Positions 1-9,609 are shown, counted from the stretch's first letter. The stretch is DNA of 57,117 nucleotides from an uncultured Planctomycetota bacterium (GCA_903902515.1 CAIUVD010000253.1:1-57117); one strand, 5' to 3'. Notes: generated from the sequence alone by a model not told the origin. Numbers and translations are program-made.

Positions 1-67
1 AAATGTTGTATGTTTTTTATAGAACTCAATTTGTTTTTGGTAGTTAGAGTGATTGTTGCTATTTGGG

Positions 68-709
68 TCAATACCTAAATAAAACTTTGTTGTTTCCCCC
101 GACAAATGTTACAGACATTCTGGAACGATGACGTACTTCCAGATCACCGATTGGCGGATTTACCCCAGTCCAAAACTCAGAAGAATCTGCCAGATACCCT
201 CTGGTATTCGGCTTAGAAACCTTCGATAACTTGAATTCGACGAAATTTTCACTCCCCATAGAGCCGCCAATTCGATTATGCAGGAGGTTTGAAACTCCAC
301 CATTCCCATAGGCCAAAAATGCGTTGATGCCAAATGAGTACGCCGGCGCACTTGAAGGATCATATGTAAATTCTGGACAGCCACCAATAACAGTCTTAGA
401 CATTGGAATGTTCGGAGCCAAACTAAGATAATCACCGATTAATGAAAACCAGTAGATATTTGATACTCGTGTAGCTGGGAGCCCGCCCCGGCTATCAAGT
501 GCATACGCATGACAGGAAAGAACCACTTGCCTTTGACTTCCAATGCATTGGGTGAATTTCGCTCCGGCTCGAATTGCCTCAATGGTTGGAAGAAGCAATC
601 CAACAAGCACAGCCACTATCACCATGACGATCAAGATTTCAATGATGGTAAATGCGCCGCGTGAATCCCGTTTAAACAAAGATTTTTGAGTGGTTTTTTC
701 GTTTTTCAT
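68..709 (-). CDS. Pseudopilin-like protein with altered H-X9-DG motif
   Basis: A 213-residue protein with a type IV pilin/type II secretion pseudopilin N-terminus: a short basic leader, then AFTIIEILIV followed by a hydrophobic helix and LLLP. Cleavage is expected just before the Phe, with Ala at -1. The body resembles the second pseudopilin at 6859-7518 (both have QRQVV, GGLPATR, RIGGS and a final RHR...VTFV block). Family members of this type end in H-X9-DG; here the position reads H-X9-GG (HRSRMSVTFVGG), so the Asp is lost. I start at the ATG ending at 709, because the longer frame opens with TTG and adds residues before the basic leader. It lies 147 bp downstream of the giant lyase gene on the same strand and may be cotranscribed with it. 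The role in secretion or surface assembly is inferred. Confidence 0.85.
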   Translation of the reverse strand: MKNEKTTQKSLFKRDSRGAFTIIEILIVMVIVAVLVGLLLPTIEAIRAGAKFTQCIGSQRQVVLSCHAYALDSRGGLPATRVSNIYWFSLIGDYLSLAPNIPMSKTVIGGCPEFTYDPSSAPAYSFGINAFLAYGNGGVSNLLHNRIGGSMGSENFVEFKLSKVSKPNTRGYLADSSEFWTGVNPPIGDLEVRHRSRMSVTFVGGNNKVLFRY

Positions 710-856
710 TGAAGTTATCCATGGCCATGATGAACGAATTGACATTAACACCGCATCCAAAGGTAATGCGATTGCCTAATGGTTATTCTGACGATTTCGC
801 CATCCCCGTACCCATGCGATGATGAATCATCTACGACGCCTACATTATCGAATCCG

Positions 857-3800
857 TCATTGAGATTTTCTACGTCGAAACCCTATGAATACGCCGGTCA
901 ATATCATAGCTAGACCAACCCCAGAACCGCAGCCTCCTCCACCATCGGCCAACAGTCGACCATCAGAGTCCGCCACCTGGTCGCTGATAGTTAAATCAAC
1001 GGAAGCACCGCGCATTTCGCCCGTTACATCAATTCGTATAGACTCGTCTTCCTCGTGAATTCCATCGTTTACGACCGCAACAATGAACGATATCGAAGAC
1101 ATTTCACTTTCGGAATCGGGAAGCGTCACAGATACAGGAAGCCCCGAGTAGTCATCACCCGCTGTGGCAGTACCACTCGCCGAGATCTTATAGGTGGTTT
1201 TTTTCGGCCCAGTAACGGTGACCACCGCCGTTGAAGACGGCTCATTCAAGCTACGAATCGAGGTCGTCACCGATACGCCCATTTCATCATCAAGTATTCC
1301 TACCTCACCGGAACTTTGGGCTCCCAGTGCGTAACCCTCACCGATCGTCAACATCACCGTTACAATTTCCGAACCTTCACGGAGCCGATCATCAACAGGA
1401 ATGACCCGCAGTCGGGCCACGTGATCCAGCCCGCTCTCCTTGGCAGGAATTGAGAATGTCAGAACACCCGACGTAGCGACGGCCGGGGTTACCTCACCGC
1501 CAGCAACGACTTCCAAGATGTAATCAACCTCAAAAGTAGCAGTCCCCGCCACCGCCATAGCCACCACGATGGGCCTCTTTATCACCCTATCACTCCCGAT
1601 CACCAACTCGCCCCCACCGGCCGAAACGGAATCTTCGTCAATGGTAAATGACGATGATGTAAATTGCAACGTCGGTTCATCATCGTGTATACTCACGGTA
1701 CCTGAGGTGGTGCCACCCACGACATAACCTGCGCCGGCCATGAGGATCACCGTCACGGACTCTTCCCCTTCGCCAAGAAGATCGTCGATAGGCGTTACCA
1801 TGAGCTTCACCTCCTTACTCGTCACCGAGGGGGGGAACACCAATGCACCGACCCCCAAGGGCGCTATAAACGAGGCCCTCATGCCATCGATTTCCGTCGT
1901 CAAGACGTAGTCGACATCTAAGGTCGCAGACCCCTCTACTCGAAGAGCAACCGTCACAGGTTGTGTTAGGAAATGATCACTCACGACAGCCAGCTCGCCC
2001 ACCTTTGGAGATAACGGATCCTCAGAAGCAATGGCCCGGGAGGATATCAAGCTCAACGTTGGCTCATCATCGTGAATCGTCACGGTGCCCGAGTCCGCCG
2101 ACCCGATCATGTAACCCGTTCCAGCAGCCAAGGTCACTTGAACAACTTCTTCCCCTTCAGCGATGTCATCATTGAGAGCGGTCACCAGAAGCCGAACCTT
2201 TTGGCTCGTCGCTGACTCGGGAATCTCCAACGAACCCACCCCACGAGATGTGACAACTGGTGATGTCACACCACCCACCTCCACGCTCAAGATATAGTCG
2301 ACATCTATGGTAGCAGTACCCGCCACCATGACGTTGAGGATTAAGGATTCCTTAACGGCCGTGCCGATACCAATCATCAACTCACCCAAAGAGGAGGTTA
2401 CGGGCGCCTCCGACACGGCGGACGTGGGCGAAAGGAAGCTGATCGTCGGCTCGCTGTCCTCTTGAATGGTCACCGTACCGGAATTCAAGGGGCCAACCGT
2501 ATAACCTTCACCAGAATTTAGGGTCACCGTCATGAATTCGTGAGGCTCCGCTATCGCATCGTGGATGGGCGTTAATCGAAGCACCGCGAGCCGACTTAAC
2601 TGAGTAACGGTGGGGGGTATCACCAGCGAACCCGTGCCTGACGTTATGAGGACGGATGATGACGCCCCACCCACAATGACACTCAAAGCGTAATCGGTGT
2701 CGACACTGGCAGTGCCCCCGACCAAGAAATTGATGGTCGTAGCATGTTTTATGGCACCGGCACTGCCGATAATTAATTCACCAACCATCGGACTTACCGG
2801 ACTCTCTGACGCAATGGCCGCGGACGAAGTAAAACTTAGGGTCGGCTCATTATCTTGAATGGTCACCGTTCCGATTTTTCTTGGCCCGATGGCATAGCCT
2901 ACACCAGCAACCAATGCCACTCTGACCTCTTCCGAGGGTTCACCCACGGCATCATCAATGGGAACCACCACGAGCCTGACCTCCTGGGCTGTTGCCGATG
3001 CAGGGATGCTGAGGGAACCGGAACCCGATCTGACCGTAACCAAGGAGCTCACCCCACCCACAACCATTTTTAACTGATAATCCGCATCTATGCCTGCACT
3101 GCCCGAAACTGTGAAATTCAGTGTCACGGGCCTCTTCACAGGGGTATTGCTGCCAATGATCAACTCGCCAACCCTTGGTGGATCCGAATCTTCAGAGACC
3201 ATGGAGGAGGAGGATTTGAATCCGAGGATCAATTCATTATCTTCAATGGTAATCTCCCCCGAACTCGTGGCCCCCCTCCAATAACCAACACCCGCATTCA
3301 GGGACAACAGCACGGACTCATCCGACTCTATTTCGGTATCATCAAGGGGCGTTACCTGCAACACGGCAAGCCGATTCAATTGCACAGCGGTGGCAGGAAT
3401 GACAAAAGAACCAACTCCCGAGGCGATGACAACCGACAACGTTTCGCGTCCCGTGATCACTCTCAGGAGATAATCAGCGCCAGGAACCGCAGTGCCTGAC
3501 ACCGCAACATGGACCGTCATTGGCCTCTTGATCGCCATGTTACTGCCAATGATCACCTCACCAATCCTGGGCGACGTCGGATCTTCAGATGCCGTGGACG
3601 ACGATGAGGTAAAATTCAGGACCGGCTCATCATCCTGAATGTTGACTGTCCCAGAACTCTCACCACCCAAGCCATAGCCAGTTCCTGTCATCAAGGTAAC
3701 CGTAACGGTTTCCTGACCCTCACCGATGGAATCATCATTCGGCACAACGAGGATTTTTGCAACCTGGTTCGTGGCCGAGGCAGGGATAACGAACGACCCC

Positions 3801-6364
3801 ACACCTGATGCGATGGCCAGCGTGGAAGTCACCCCACCCGTAACGACTTTGATTGCATAATCCATACCTGTCGTTGCCGTACCCGCCAACGAGACTCGCA
3901 CCGTAAGAGGAGACCTTAAAAAGATGCTGCTTCGAACGGCTAGCTCTCCCATAGCAGAGGGCGCCGGACCCTCCTTTGCCGTGCCCGATGACACCGCCAG
4001 GGAAAGAACGGGTTCATTGTCGGCAATTAAACCCGTCGCCGTAGAACGTGTGCTGTCGAGCACATATACGGCAAAGTCAGTATCCTTGATTCCGAGCACC
4101 ATGGATTCTGATGGCTCTACCACTCCATCGTCCATCGGCGAAACACGAAAGATAACCTCATTTTTATTAGCCGGAATGATCACCTGCGTAGGCGGAACAC
4201 CATAATCCGCCCCAACCGTTGCCGTACCCCCATCGATCTTCAGCTGGACCACAATGGCTCGATCCAGAGGACGACCATCGGGTCCATTATCGTAAGCGAC
4301 TTTAAAGACAATCGGGGCACCAGATTCACTCCCATCAGACACCTTGGCAATTCTTATGGCAGGCTTCACCTTGGGAGGAATCGGATACAGTAAGTTGTCG
4401 ATGTGGTTCGCGCCGCTCACGCGAAGGCGAGCATAGTCGATCACCTTCGGATCTTTGGTGATACTCGCCAGCATCGTCAATGCATCTCTCACATCCGATG
4501 GAACCGGACTAAAATCACCATTATACGGCCAGGGATTACCGTCAATGAACGGCATGAACCACTCGACCGCAACTTGAAGCGATCGACCATCGTCAAGCTT
4601 TAACTTATAAAGATCATCACCGTTGACACGCGCCAAAATCATCATTTGAACCATTGCATTAATGGTAAATGATGCGTATCCAGCTCCATCCGGTCGATCC
4701 AACTCTCTTGGCAAACGACCATCTGGTTGAATCTGCTTGCCAATACGCTCATTAATAAATCGGCTGATTATATCCCGCCTTTCTTCCATATCACCAACAT
4801 AGGCCGCGCCTGCAAATGCCTGCAAATCAAAAAGAACTCCGTGATTGTTATCGGCATTTTTTTCCTGGATGCCAAAATCGCTCGTATTCAGCCACTCAAG
4901 GTAGGATCTGAACCAAACACGCAAACCGATACGATCCTTCAGTGGAATACAGTTTTCTCGTTCAAGGAGAGCAACGGCACTCAACATAGACACAAAACCA
5001 CGAGCATCGATGATTCCGTAACGACTGCCACTGCCCTGCGTTCTACTATTCGGGATAAACTGGGCGTGCTGTAAATGCGGATTCATTCTCGTCGCGGGGT
5101 CGTTGAACCAAACGCGCAACTGCTTTACGGCAGCTTCCGCATATTTTGATTCACCGCCAAACCACCAGGCCATGACAAAGGTTTCGATCCGATCGGTCAT
5201 TTTCTTTAAACGTGGATAATCCGATTGATTGATCATAAACGTGTTTTGATCTCCATCACGATTCACCCACGCTTTTTCCGCATCGGAAGCTTGGGGCGGA
5301 TCTGATATGAATGGCCACGAGTATGTCGCAATACTCACATAGTTATGGGGATCTGCGCTGGGCGAAGGAACGTGGACGCCACCAGGTGTCATAAATCGAG
5401 ACTTGTGGGTAACGGCCACATCAGGTTCACTCAAGGCACTTGCGGCTTTTGCCAACAGGGCCCTGAGCGCCAGATCCGCTTCACCTTCAGTGCGGGTGCG
5501 AGTCCTCGTTGCCACGAGGGTGGTCAAGTCCCACGCCGCAACGGGTGCGACATTGAGCCTTACCATTTTTTCAGCAAACCGCTCACCTAGTTTTCGGGCG
5601 GAAATCGCATCGAAATGTACATCATCGGTATCAACTTTTCCGAAGCCACTTGAAGAAACCACCTCATAGTTTCTTATGCTTCCTACCATTCCTTGGAGAA
5701 CGGCATTAAAATTATTCGTCGGTATTTTCTGGAAATTAATGAACCATGCCAACTCACCCGCAATAACGGGAACCGAGGGGCTATCTAGATCATTTCTTAA
5801 TCTCGCAACAAGCTCAGTAAACTTGGCCGCATAGTCGACGGGCGTACCCCGATCTGTCTCTCCCTGATGCCAAAGAATGCCCTTTAAGACACCGCGCTTA
5901 AGCGCTTCCTTAGCACGCACCATCGCATCATCATAGGGACGCGTTCTGCCGGAGGCACCCACGAGTGGATGTGTTTTTCCTGGCTCCCAACTCAGTATCG
6001 AAGAACCACCGACAGCACACGGAATGAGTCCAATGCGAATCCCTGGATCTGCGTCAGCCAGAAGCTTTCCAAAGGTGAGCCCTGGCCCTACCCCAGCTTC
6101 TGGACGATCAAAATGCAGCGGATCCTTGGCAAGCACCCATTCTTGCGCTTTGGAAAACATGAAAACTCGTGGGTGTGTTGTTGTGCTTTCGGCATCAAGA
6201 ACACCACGTCCCGACATATTGGACTGACCAAGCAAGAGATAGAGATGGAATTGAGGATCCACATCCTCCCCATGAGCCCATCCCTGGTGGAAAATTATTA
6301 GGGCCATTAGAGAGAAAACGAATCTTGATGTAATCTTGATAGCGCGATTGGCCAACGACGACAT
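857..6364 (-). CDS. Secreted SASA-type esterase/alginate lyase fusion with Calx-beta repeats and CGSG C-terminal signal
   Basis: An 1835-residue extracellular protein. An N-terminal signal peptide (about 1-32) leads into a sialate O-acetylesterase-like (SASA) domain at about 38-270, with GQSN (Ser48), WHQGETD and a DDVHFD His near 250. Residues about 295-690 resemble PL5-type alginate lyases (NNHG near 506-509, where AlgL has its catalytic Asn-His). About nine Calx-beta modules follow, seven of them very similar and delimited by D-D/N-E-P. The C-terminus has GGGGCGSG, a hydrophobic stretch and RRRK, which looks like a sorting signal. I chose the ATG at 6364 because it is preceded by TAGGGGG; a TTG 18 bp upstream is possible. 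Family knowledge suggests deacetylation plus cleavage of an acetylated uronic polysaccharide; the substrate is unknown. The region is AT-richer than the central part of the window. Confidence 0.88.
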   Translation of the reverse strand: MSSLANRAIKITSRFVFSLMALIIFHQGWAHGEDVDPQFHLYLLLGQSNMSGRGVLDAESTTTHPRVFMFSKAQEWVLAKDPLHFDRPEAGVGPGLTFGKLLADADPGIRIGLIPCAVGGSSILSWEPGKTHPLVGASGRTRPYDDAMVRAKEALKRGVLKGILWHQGETDRGTPVDYAAKFTELVARLRNDLDSPSVPVIAGELAWFINFQKIPTNNFNAVLQGMVGSIRNYEVVSSSGFGKVDTDDVHFDAISARKLGERFAEKMVRLNVAPVAAWDLTTLVATRTRTRTEGEADLALRALLAKAASALSEPDVAVTHKSRFMTPGGVHVPSPSADPHNYVSIATYSWPFISDPPQASDAEKAWVNRDGDQNTFMINQSDYPRLKKMTDRIETFVMAWWFGGESKYAEAAVKQLRVWFNDPATRMNPHLQHAQFIPNSRTQGSGSRYGIIDARGFVSMLSAVALLERENCIPLKDRIGLRVWFRSYLEWLNTSDFGIQEKNADNNHGVLFDLQAFAGAAYVGDMEERRDIISRFINERIGKQIQPDGRLPRELDRPDGAGYASFTINAMVQMMILARVNGDDLYKLKLDDGRSLQVAVEWFMPFIDGNPWPYNGDFSPVPSDVRDALTMLASITKDPKVIDYARLRVSGANHIDNLLYPIPPKVKPAIRIAKVSDGSESGAPIVFKVAYDNGPDGRPLDRAIVVQLKIDGGTATVGADYGVPPTQVIIPANKNEVIFRVSPMDDGVVEPSESMVLGIKDTDFAVYVLDSTRSTATGLIADNEPVLSLAVSSGTAKEGPAPSAMGELAVRSSIFLRSPLTVRVSLAGTATTGMDYAIKVVTGGVTSTLAIASGVGSFVIPASATNQVAKILVVPNDDSIGEGQETVTVTLMTGTGYGLGGESSGTVNIQDDEPVLNFTSSSSTASEDPTSPRIGEVIIGSNMAIKRPMTVHVAVSGTAVPGADYLLRVITGRETLSVVIASGVGSFVIPATAVQLNRLAVLQVTPLDDTEIESDESVLLSLNAGVGYWRGATSSGEITIEDNELILGFKSSSSMVSEDSDPPRVGELIIGSNTPVKRPVTLNFTVSGSAGIDADYQLKMVVGGVSSLVTVRSGSGSLSIPASATAQEVRLVVVPIDDAVGEPSEEVRVALVAGVGYAIGPRKIGTVTIQDNEPTLSFTSSAAIASESPVSPMVGELIIGSAGAIKHATTINFLVGGTASVDTDYALSVIVGGASSSVLITSGTGSLVIPPTVTQLSRLAVLRLTPIHDAIAEPHEFMTVTLNSGEGYTVGPLNSGTVTIQEDSEPTISFLSPTSAVSEAPVTSSLGELMIGIGTAVKESLILNVMVAGTATIDVDYILSVEVGGVTSPVVTSRGVGSLEIPESATSQKVRLLVTALNDDIAEGEEVVQVTLAAGTGYMIGSADSGTVTIHDDEPTLSLISSRAIASEDPLSPKVGELAVVSDHFLTQPVTVALRVEGSATLDVDYVLTTEIDGMRASFIAPLGVGALVFPPSVTSKEVKLMVTPIDDLLGEGEESVTVILMAGAGYVVGGTTSGTVSIHDDEPTLQFTSSSFTIDEDSVSAGGGELVIGSDRVIKRPIVVAMAVAGTATFEVDYILEVVAGGEVTPAVATSGVLTFSIPAKESGLDHVARLRVIPVDDRLREGSEIVTVMLTIGEGYALGAQSSGEVGILDDEMGVSVTTSIRSLNEPSSTAVVTVTGPKKTTYKISASGTATAGDDYSGLPVSVTLPDSESEMSSISFIVAVVNDGIHEEDESIRIDVTGEMRGASVDLTISDQVADSDGRLLADGGGGCGSGVGLAMILTGVFIGFRRRKSQ

Positions 6365-6858
6365 AAAACCCCCTAGACTCAAAGAAAATGACCGAAATGA
6401 TCGGTTATTGGTTGTTTGATTTCGCCCGCGATGTCATCGGCTATTTATATTAACTTGAAATCCCATTTCCTAGTCATTTATAAGCAGGTCTATGCCATTA
6501 ATGACCATCTTCACATTGGAATTATTTTTGTTATCCTTAGATGATGTTGTGCCGTTTCCCTCTCTATAAGGTCATTTCCCAGACTCTTGTCGTAGTCTGG
6601 AACCCAGATCATTACGAATGACGCTTTTGAACGCCACGATGAGGATCTCAACCTCTTCGACTTCACGACCTGATATCATTCGCTGATGGCCATTTTCGAA
6701 CACCTGGAGCCCGAAAAAATCCAACGATGAACCATGAAGGGCTCTCATTTCCCTCGTATTCAAGCCGCCTGAGGGCGCCAAGCCCGCGCATCCCCCTTCG
6801 GTACATCGCCGCGATTATTTTTGCGGTAAAATACCCTGACCACTTATGGCATCAACCT
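6365..6858. other. Divergent intergenic region
   Basis: About 490 bases between the leftward lyase gene and the rightward pseudopilin, so promoters for both should lie here. I see no convincing gene. Two inverted repeats are visible: ACCGA-aatga-TCGGT at 6391-6405, close to the lyase start, and a perfect 7-bp stem CCAGACT/AGTCTGG at 6579-6600. A TAAAAT hexamer near 6831 could be a -10 element for the pseudopilin, but no good -35 partner is visible. Confidence 0.5.
6579..6600. promoter_or_regulatory. Inverted repeat in divergent promoter region
   Basis: A perfect 7-bp inverted repeat (CCAGACT and AGTCTGG) with an 8-base spacer. There is no T-run, so an operator or a transcript hairpin is as likely as a terminator. 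Confidence 0.3.
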
Positions 6859-7518
6859 ATGCACCATACCTCATTTAAATGCAAGCCACTGATCCACAAT
6901 GGCTTCACTCTCATCGAGCTCCTAGTGGTGATTTCCATCATCGCCGTCCTTGCAGGCCTATTGCTCCCGGGGGTCAACCTCGTCCGTGCCAATGCAAAGA
7001 CCTCCAAGTGTGCCAATGCACAGCGCCAGGTGGTGCTGGCGTGTTACGGGTACGCAAATGACCAAGCCGGTGGGCTTCCAGCAACCCGGGTAAACAACAT
7101 GTATTGGTATGAGCTGATTGAGGACTACCTCGAAGGAAAAAAGAGCAGCTACTACCAAGGAACCGTGATTCGTGGCTGTCCGGAATTCACCTTTGACCTT
7201 GCCGACACCACCGCCTTCTCCTACGGCACCAACACCTTCCTTGCCTACGGTGGCGGTGGCAACTCGAACAACCTTCACAACCGGATTGGCGGAAGCTTTG
7301 GAGCTCTCAACTTTACCGAATTCAATGCCGGCACAGTGACGAAGCAGACCTCACGCGTCTATTTCGCGGATACCGACGCTTTCTGGACCGGATCCTCTCC
7401 ACCGGTCACTGACCTGGAGGTACGGCACCGTGGTAAACTCGTGGTCACCTTTGTGGATGGCCATGGCGGTCGACAGACCCTCGCGGAGGCCACCGCAGGC
7501 GTCGTATCCCCTCCGTAA
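6859..7518 (+). CDS. Pseudopilin-like protein with H-X9-DG C-terminus
   Basis: A 219-residue type II secretion/type IV pilin-like protein. The leader MHHTSFKCKPLIHNG precedes FTLIELLVV, with predicted cleavage between Gly15 and Phe16 and the conserved Glu at mature position 5. The body has the GLLLPGV and QRQVVLAC motifs and ends with HRGKLVVTFVDGH, a match to the H-X9-DG prepilin-associated motif. I chose the ATG at 6859 because the frame upstream lacks a leader; no clear Shine-Dalgarno site is visible. It is clearly paralogous to 68-709, and the pair flanks the giant lyase gene on opposite strands. Such proteins are abundant in PVC bacteria; their exact roles are mostly unproven. Confidence 0.88.
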   Translation: MHHTSFKCKPLIHNGFTLIELLVVISIIAVLAGLLLPGVNLVRANAKTSKCANAQRQVVLACYGYANDQAGGLPATRVNNMYWYELIEDYLEGKKSSYYQGTVIRGCPEFTFDLADTTAFSYGTNTFLAYGGGGNSNNLHNRIGGSFGALNFTEFNAGTVTKQTSRVYFADTDAFWTGSSPPVTDLEVRHRGKLVVTFVDGHGGRQTLAEATAGVVSPP

Positions 7519-8147
7519 GCAAATCTTATACGCATGCCCGTAGTTGCGCGATTGTGCTCCGATTTGCGGTCGATGCCTGACAGCTCCGGGGTGAAAATTT
7601 GGAAGCCTGCATCGAGGAGGCCATCAATGGACCTTGCATTTCTTCCTCGGTCTAGGCGTGTCCAATCGGTCGGCCGAAAACGGCTTAGACTCACCTCTCG
7701 CCACACCAATGCCGATCACTTTGCGGCTCGTGGCATTCTCCCTGGCGTAGACGTAAACCTCGGCCCGGACGACGTCCGGGGAACCTCCGGCAACCATTTT
7801 CCATGCCGTTATGTGAATTTTTTTCCTCCTTCTGGTGATGGTACCGTGACCCAAGCAGGCGTCAGCATCGCCCCTGAGCTTCTTCATCAGGAGGATCACC
7901 ATCGAACAGCGATGGCCCTTCAAGGATCTCTCACCCGAACCTCCGACCTTTGACGCCATCATGGCTGCCCGGCCACCACAAGAGCGCCAGTCCCCATGAG
8001 GTTCGGCTTCGGTCGCGACCCCACGAGCGAGCTGCCCGTGGTGTTCGTGGGGGCATCAACGGGATTAGGCCCAATGATGCTATTCACCGACCTGTCGAAC
8101 CCCGGAGTCGTCAATCCGCGACCCCGGGGCTCACCCATCCAACGACG
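7519..8147. other. Intergenic region without a recognised gene
   Basis: About 630 bases between two real genes. Short frames exist on both strands, the longest a leftward one of 112 codons at 7624-7962, but none has a recognisable domain or a convincing start. One perfect 7-bp inverted repeat (CCCGGAC-gac-GTCCGGG) lies at 7764-7780. The region may hold a decayed gene. Confidence 0.4.
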
Positions 8148-8879
8148 TCAGGCGGTAGCTGCTGCGGGCCAGAACGAGCGCTCCAGGGCCTGGCGATCCT
8201 GAATCACGGCGGCAGCGATCTGCTGAGCCATGGGATCGGGGAATACTTCCAGGGTATTCTCCTGCAGGGCAGCGACGATGGCCTCCGCCACCACCGCGGG
8301 CGCGGTGGTGGGGAACGGGACCCCCTTCGCCATGTCCGTCTCAATGGGCCCGGGGTAGACGCCCAGCACTTGGGTGCCTTGGGAGTGGAGCTCCCGCCGC
8401 TGGGCGACGGTCAGGCTATGGAGGGCCGCCTTGGTGTCCGAGTAGACGGCACAAATCGGGAAATTGATGAGGCCGGCCACGGAGTTGACGTTGACCACTG
8501 CACCCTGGGCAAGGGAGGACGCATAGGCCCGCACCAGCCGCTTGGGGGCCAGGTAGTTGACGGCCCACATGGCCTCTCCTTCGCCCTCGCCCAGGGCGGT
8601 GTCGGCGGTGAACACCCCGGCATTGTTGATCAGGACATGGATCGGGCCCGTCTGCGCGGGCAGGGCGGCGATGGCGGTCGCATTGGTCAGATCGATGACC
8701 ACCTCGTCGATGCGGCCGGGGTGCTCGCCCTGCAAGGTAGCCAGTTGGCCCGGGGCACGAACCGTGGCCACCACCCGGTCAGCACCTGCCGCCAGCAAGG
8801 CGCGGATGGTCGCTTGGCCGATGCCGTTAGCTCGGCCGGCGCCGGTGAGAAGGATGGTACGGTGAGCGAGATTCGTCAT
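8148..8879 (-). CDS. Short-chain dehydrogenase/reductase (SDR)
   Basis: A 243-residue classical SDR. It has the N-terminal Rossmann motif TGAGRANGIG (12-21), the NNAG motif, the catalytic Ser in NVNSVAG and the Tyr/Lys pair as YSDTK. The PGPIETDM loop follows the active site, as in the family. I start at the ATG at 8879 because it has AGGAGT eight bases upstream; a GTG 33 bases further out is less likely. The substrate cannot be deduced. The promoter carries a palindrome nearly identical to one upstream of the neighbouring TetR gene, so the enzyme is probably repressed by that regulator and induced by a small molecule. Confidence 0.9.
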   Translation of the reverse strand: MTNLAHRTILLTGAGRANGIGQATIRALLAAGADRVVATVRAPGQLATLQGEHPGRIDEVVIDLTNATAIAALPAQTGPIHVLINNAGVFTADTALGEGEGEAMWAVNYLAPKRLVRAYASSLAQGAVVNVNSVAGLINFPICAVYSDTKAALHSLTVAQRRELHSQGTQVLGVYPGPIETDMAKGVPFPTTAPAVVAEAIVAALQENTLEVFPDPMAQQIAAAVIQDRQALERSFWPAAATA

Positions 8880-8918
8880 GTCGGACTCCTGCAGGGTGGC
8901 CGCGTGGGCCACGGGGTT

Positions 8919-8939
8919 GTTTATGACTGTTTAGTCAAT
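8919..8939 (-). promoter_or_regulatory. Probable TetR operator in front of the SDR gene
   Basis: Contains the palindrome TGACTGTTTAGTCA (8924-8937), perfect 5-bp half sites around GTTT. The 21 bases match the site at 9551-9571 at 20 positions. On the transcribed strand it includes TTGACT, which may be part of a -35 element, so binding would block transcription. Confidence 0.7.
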
Positions 8940-8956
8940 AATTAATGCAGAAAAAA

Positions 8957-9535
8957 TCAGGGGGAGGGTCGCAGGCTCTGCACCACGTGGTCGATGGTCT
9001 GTTCGGCGGCGGCCTCTCCGGCTACCGCCGCCAACATGGCGGCGCCATTGCCCGTGGCCCACAACAAGTCCGCCGCCTGTTCCGGCGTCAGACCCGGGCG
9101 AAGGTCACCACGACTCGCCACCGTGGCACAGAGGGTTCGGAATCCTTGACGGACCCGCTGAACCGTGGCCTGGGCCACCTGGCGGCACTCCGCAGGCCCC
9201 TCGCTACCCGCCGCCACGGACGCCGCCAGGCACACGCGGCAGTCCACCGTGGCCATGAAGGCCCGAGCGCGGCGAAAGAAGCGCGGGACGCTGGCCAAAT
9301 CATCCCGGGGCGGCTGGATCTCGGCCAGCAACTGGTCCGACAGCTCCTGATACCGGGCGAGGGCCGCCTGGTACAGATCCGCCTTGTCACGGAACTGATG
9401 GTACAGGCTTTGCCGGCCAAGATCCGTGGCGGCCTCCAGGTGCTCAAGCGTAGTCCCCTCCAACCCATGGCGCCAAAACACGGGCAGAACCCGGTCGACG
9501 ATTTGCTCACGGGTGTATTTGGCGGGTCGGCCCAT
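8957..9535 (-). CDS. TetR family transcriptional repressor
   Basis: A 192-residue repressor. The N-terminal helix-turn-helix is typical (MGRPAKYTREQIV, then GTTLEHLEAATDLGRQSLYHQFRDKADLY), followed by a helical ligand-binding domain containing two Cys near CRVCLAA. The start could also be the ATG at 9547; I prefer 9535 because it begins at the conserved GRP arm, though neither has a good ribosome site. An operator-like palindrome lies directly upstream and a copy lies in front of the downstream SDR gene, which indicates autorepression and control of the SDR. This is a typical two-gene inducible detoxification or metabolic unit; the ligand is unknown. Confidence 0.9.
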   Translation of the reverse strand: MGRPAKYTREQIVDRVLPVFWRHGLEGTTLEHLEAATDLGRQSLYHQFRDKADLYQAALARYQELSDQLLAEIQPPRDDLASVPRFFRRARAFMATVDCRVCLAASVAAGSEGPAECRQVAQATVQRVRQGFRTLCATVASRGDLRPGLTPEQAADLLWATGNGAAMLAAVAGEAAAEQTIDHVVQSLRPSP

Positions 9536-9550
9536 GGACAGGAGCATGTC

Positions 9551-9571
9551 GTTTATGACTGTTTGGTCAAT
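9551..9571 (-). promoter_or_regulatory. Probable TetR autoregulatory operator
   Basis: Contains TGACTGTTTGGTCA (9556-9569), one base from the perfect palindrome in front of the SDR gene. It abuts the TetR start region, in the same orientation as the second site. Identical placement before two adjacent genes of one pathway is the main evidence. Confidence 0.68.
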
Positions 9572-9609
9572 TACTTTTTCATGCCGCTGTTTTTAGGATC
9601 CTCACGCCC

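Noticed and set aside
857..4400. Regular DNA repeats in the lyase gene that could suggest a CRISPR array or satellite
   Set aside because: The periodicity is about 330 bp and follows Calx-beta protein modules; no short identical direct repeats with unique spacers.
7624..7962. A 112-codon minus-strand frame in the gap after the second pseudopilin
   Set aside because: No domain, no good ribosome site; insufficient support for a gene.
7950..8945. A 331-codon plus-strand open frame over the SDR gene
   Set aside because: Antisense of a clear SDR; the product is His/Gly/Arg-rich with no family.
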